Assembly (NCBI GenBank): GCA_031267475.1
Contig: JAIRZA010000143.1
Span: forward strand, 1 to 6,594
DNA from: Spirochaetaceae bacterium
Lineage (GTDB): Bacteria > Spirochaetota > Spirochaetia > Treponematales > Breznakiellaceae
Length of the DNA stretch: 6,594 bases
Reading direction: 5' to 3'
Both the position numbers and the translations under genes were made by a program. The notes beneath the pieces are model-generated. The model ran no database searches, was not told where the DNA came from, and was given only the letters and a program-made list of their open reading frames with translations. Shown one piece after another: positions 6,139-6,594 of this stretch. Numbering within the stretch: position 1 is the stretch's first letter; every line of letters starts with the position of its first letter.

Positions 6139-6192
6139 TTTTTAAGCATATTAAATTTTTAACCCGCCCCTCAAGCAGTCTGCCCGGCGCCC

Positions 6193-6287
6193 GCCCCTGC
6201 CAGCGTGTTTCCATCCGCTCCGCCCCCGCCAGCGGGCTTCATATCCGCTCCGCGCCCGCCAGCGGGTTTCTATCCGCTACGCGGTAG
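6193..6287 (+). repeat. Three tandem ~30-bp repeats (right cluster)
   Basis: Units start at 6193, 6222 and 6252 and follow the pattern GCCCCYGCCAGCG-G-TTTC, then ATCCGCTCC. The core CCGCCAGCGGG is itself a near-palindrome. The third unit ends CCGCTACGCGGTAG, a further dyad. Periods of 29 and 30 bases with no spacers rule out CRISPR. The third unit is the 33-of-36 match, in opposite orientation, of 421-456. Confidence 0.85.
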
Positions 6288-6375
6288 CATACCGTAAGCT
6301 GTCTTCACTTTGTGTCTTCGCTACGATAAAAGCGGTTGGCATACGCGGCTGCCAGCCGCCGGAGTACCGCCGGAA

Positions 6376-6400
6376 GCTCAACGCGCTTTGCGCGTTGAGC
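6376..6400. repeat. Perfect 11-bp hairpin
   Basis: GCTCAACGCGC (6376-6386) is exactly complementary to GCGCGTTGAGC (6390-6400) around a TTT loop. No T-tract follows. It sits 11 bases from the probable terminator at 6412-6438, so it may be a second, downstream stop or 3'-end stabiliser for the minus-strand Gly-rich gene. Confidence 0.75.
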
Positions 6401-6411
6401 CGCTCCTCAAC

Positions 6412-6438
6412 AAAAGCGCGGCATTTTGCCGCGCTTTT
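6412..6438 (-). terminator. Probable intrinsic terminator of the Gly-rich gene
   Basis: AAAAGCGCGGCA (6412-6423) and TGCCGCGCTTTT (6427-6438) form a perfect 12-bp stem with a TTT loop. It begins 18 bases after the stop of the minus-strand gene at 6457. The T-tail is short (four on the minus strand, five on the plus), so it may act in both directions. Confidence 0.7.
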
Positions 6439-6456
6439 TGCTGGGAAAGTTTCGCG

Positions 6457-6594
6457 TTAATTACCCATGTACGTGTACGGGAAGCGGACAATCACAATAC
6501 CGGGCTTGCCTTCACTGCCGTTGCCGCTGCCGCCGGGACCGACGGTTGCCGCATCACCGGTAGGAGGGGCGGGCGTAGCTACAGAGCTGGCGGC
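6457..6594 (-). CDS. Gly-rich surface or tail-fibre-like protein, C-terminal end (runs off right edge)
   Basis: The last 45 codons and a TAA stop are present; the frame is open to the right edge. The sequence reads through a Pro/Ala/Thr linker (A-T-P-A-P-P-T-G), then a Gly/Ser/Asn-rich run (G-P-G-G-S-G-N-G-S-E-G) and ends K-P-G-I-V-I-V-R-F-P-Y-T-Y-M-G-N. This 'Gly-rich run followed by GIVIVR-aromatic' end is known from Gly-rich C-terminal domains of large surface proteins and phage tail or receptor-binding proteins. A hairpin terminator lies just downstream. The call rests on a short but characteristic stretch; the size and rest of the protein are outside the window. Confidence 0.65.
   Translation of the reverse strand, partial: AASSVATPAPPTGDAATVGPGGSGNGSEGKPGIVIVRFPYTYMGN

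Larger units (their letters stand above)
6139..6456. other. Intergenic region upstream of hddA, without a gene
   Basis: These 318 bases hold an AT-rich island (6139-6161) right before hddA, where its promoter is expected (TAATAT on the minus strand at 6153-6148 is a possible -10). Next come the tandem repeats (6193-6287) and a GC-rich stretch with a small dyad, GCGGCT-GCC-AGCCGC (6345-6359). A direct repeat, CCGCCGGA (6356-6363 and 6367-6374), and two strong hairpins complete it. I see no coding frame with a ribosome binding site. Confidence 0.7.

Noticed and set aside
6193..6287. Possible CRISPR array
   Set aside because: Units abut directly, are degenerate and have no spacers of similar length; no cas gene is present.

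Overview
The window looks like part of a moderately GC-rich bacterial chromosome, probably from a diderm. A host-associated spirochaete of the Treponema type is my best guess. The basis is a lipoprotein with a loose lipobox (LVNC), a Gly-rich surface or phage-like C-terminus ending in GIVIVRFPYTY, a heptose-phosphate kinase, and intergenic arrays of GC-rich palindromic repeats. The organism call is inference of low to moderate strength, because no rRNA or other phylogenetic marker is present.

Layout. Positions 1-167 (minus strand) hold the start of a lipoprotein gene that runs off the left edge. Positions 168-652 are non-coding and filled with a degenerate repeat family, including two GGA-loop hairpins; an AT-rich leader with a small dyad follows just before the next gene. 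Positions 653-5049 (plus strand) are one tightly packed operon: an ATP-grasp ligase of unknown substrate, an exported N-acetylmuramoyl-L-alanine amidase (ATGA overlap), accD (44-nt gap) and accA (11-nt overlap). accA ends directly against a run of 14 C. The operon converges on hddA (5104-6138, minus strand), a GHMP-family D-glycero-D-manno-heptose 7-phosphate kinase that is visibly AT-richer than its neighbours. Positions 6139-6456 are non-coding again: an AT island, three tandem ~30-bp copies of the left-hand repeat family in the opposite orientation, then two strong hairpins, the second a likely terminator. Positions 6457-6594 (minus strand) are the last 45 codons of a Gly-rich protein that enters from the right edge.

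Function. AccD and AccA together form the carboxyltransferase half of acetyl-CoA carboxylase (malonyl-CoA for fatty acids); the biotin carboxylase and biotin carrier genes are not here. The amidase trims septal or side-wall peptidoglycan. The ATP-grasp enzyme is translationally coupled to the amidase and may make an amide or peptide bond, but its substrate cannot be read from sequence. HddA would feed activated heptose into a surface glycan. The common theme is envelope building. I see no CRISPR array, transposase, integrase, tRNA, or recognisable defence or biosynthetic system. The most unusual items are the inverted repeat family flanking the gene block, the C14 tract at the convergent junction, and the ATP-grasp/amidase coupling.
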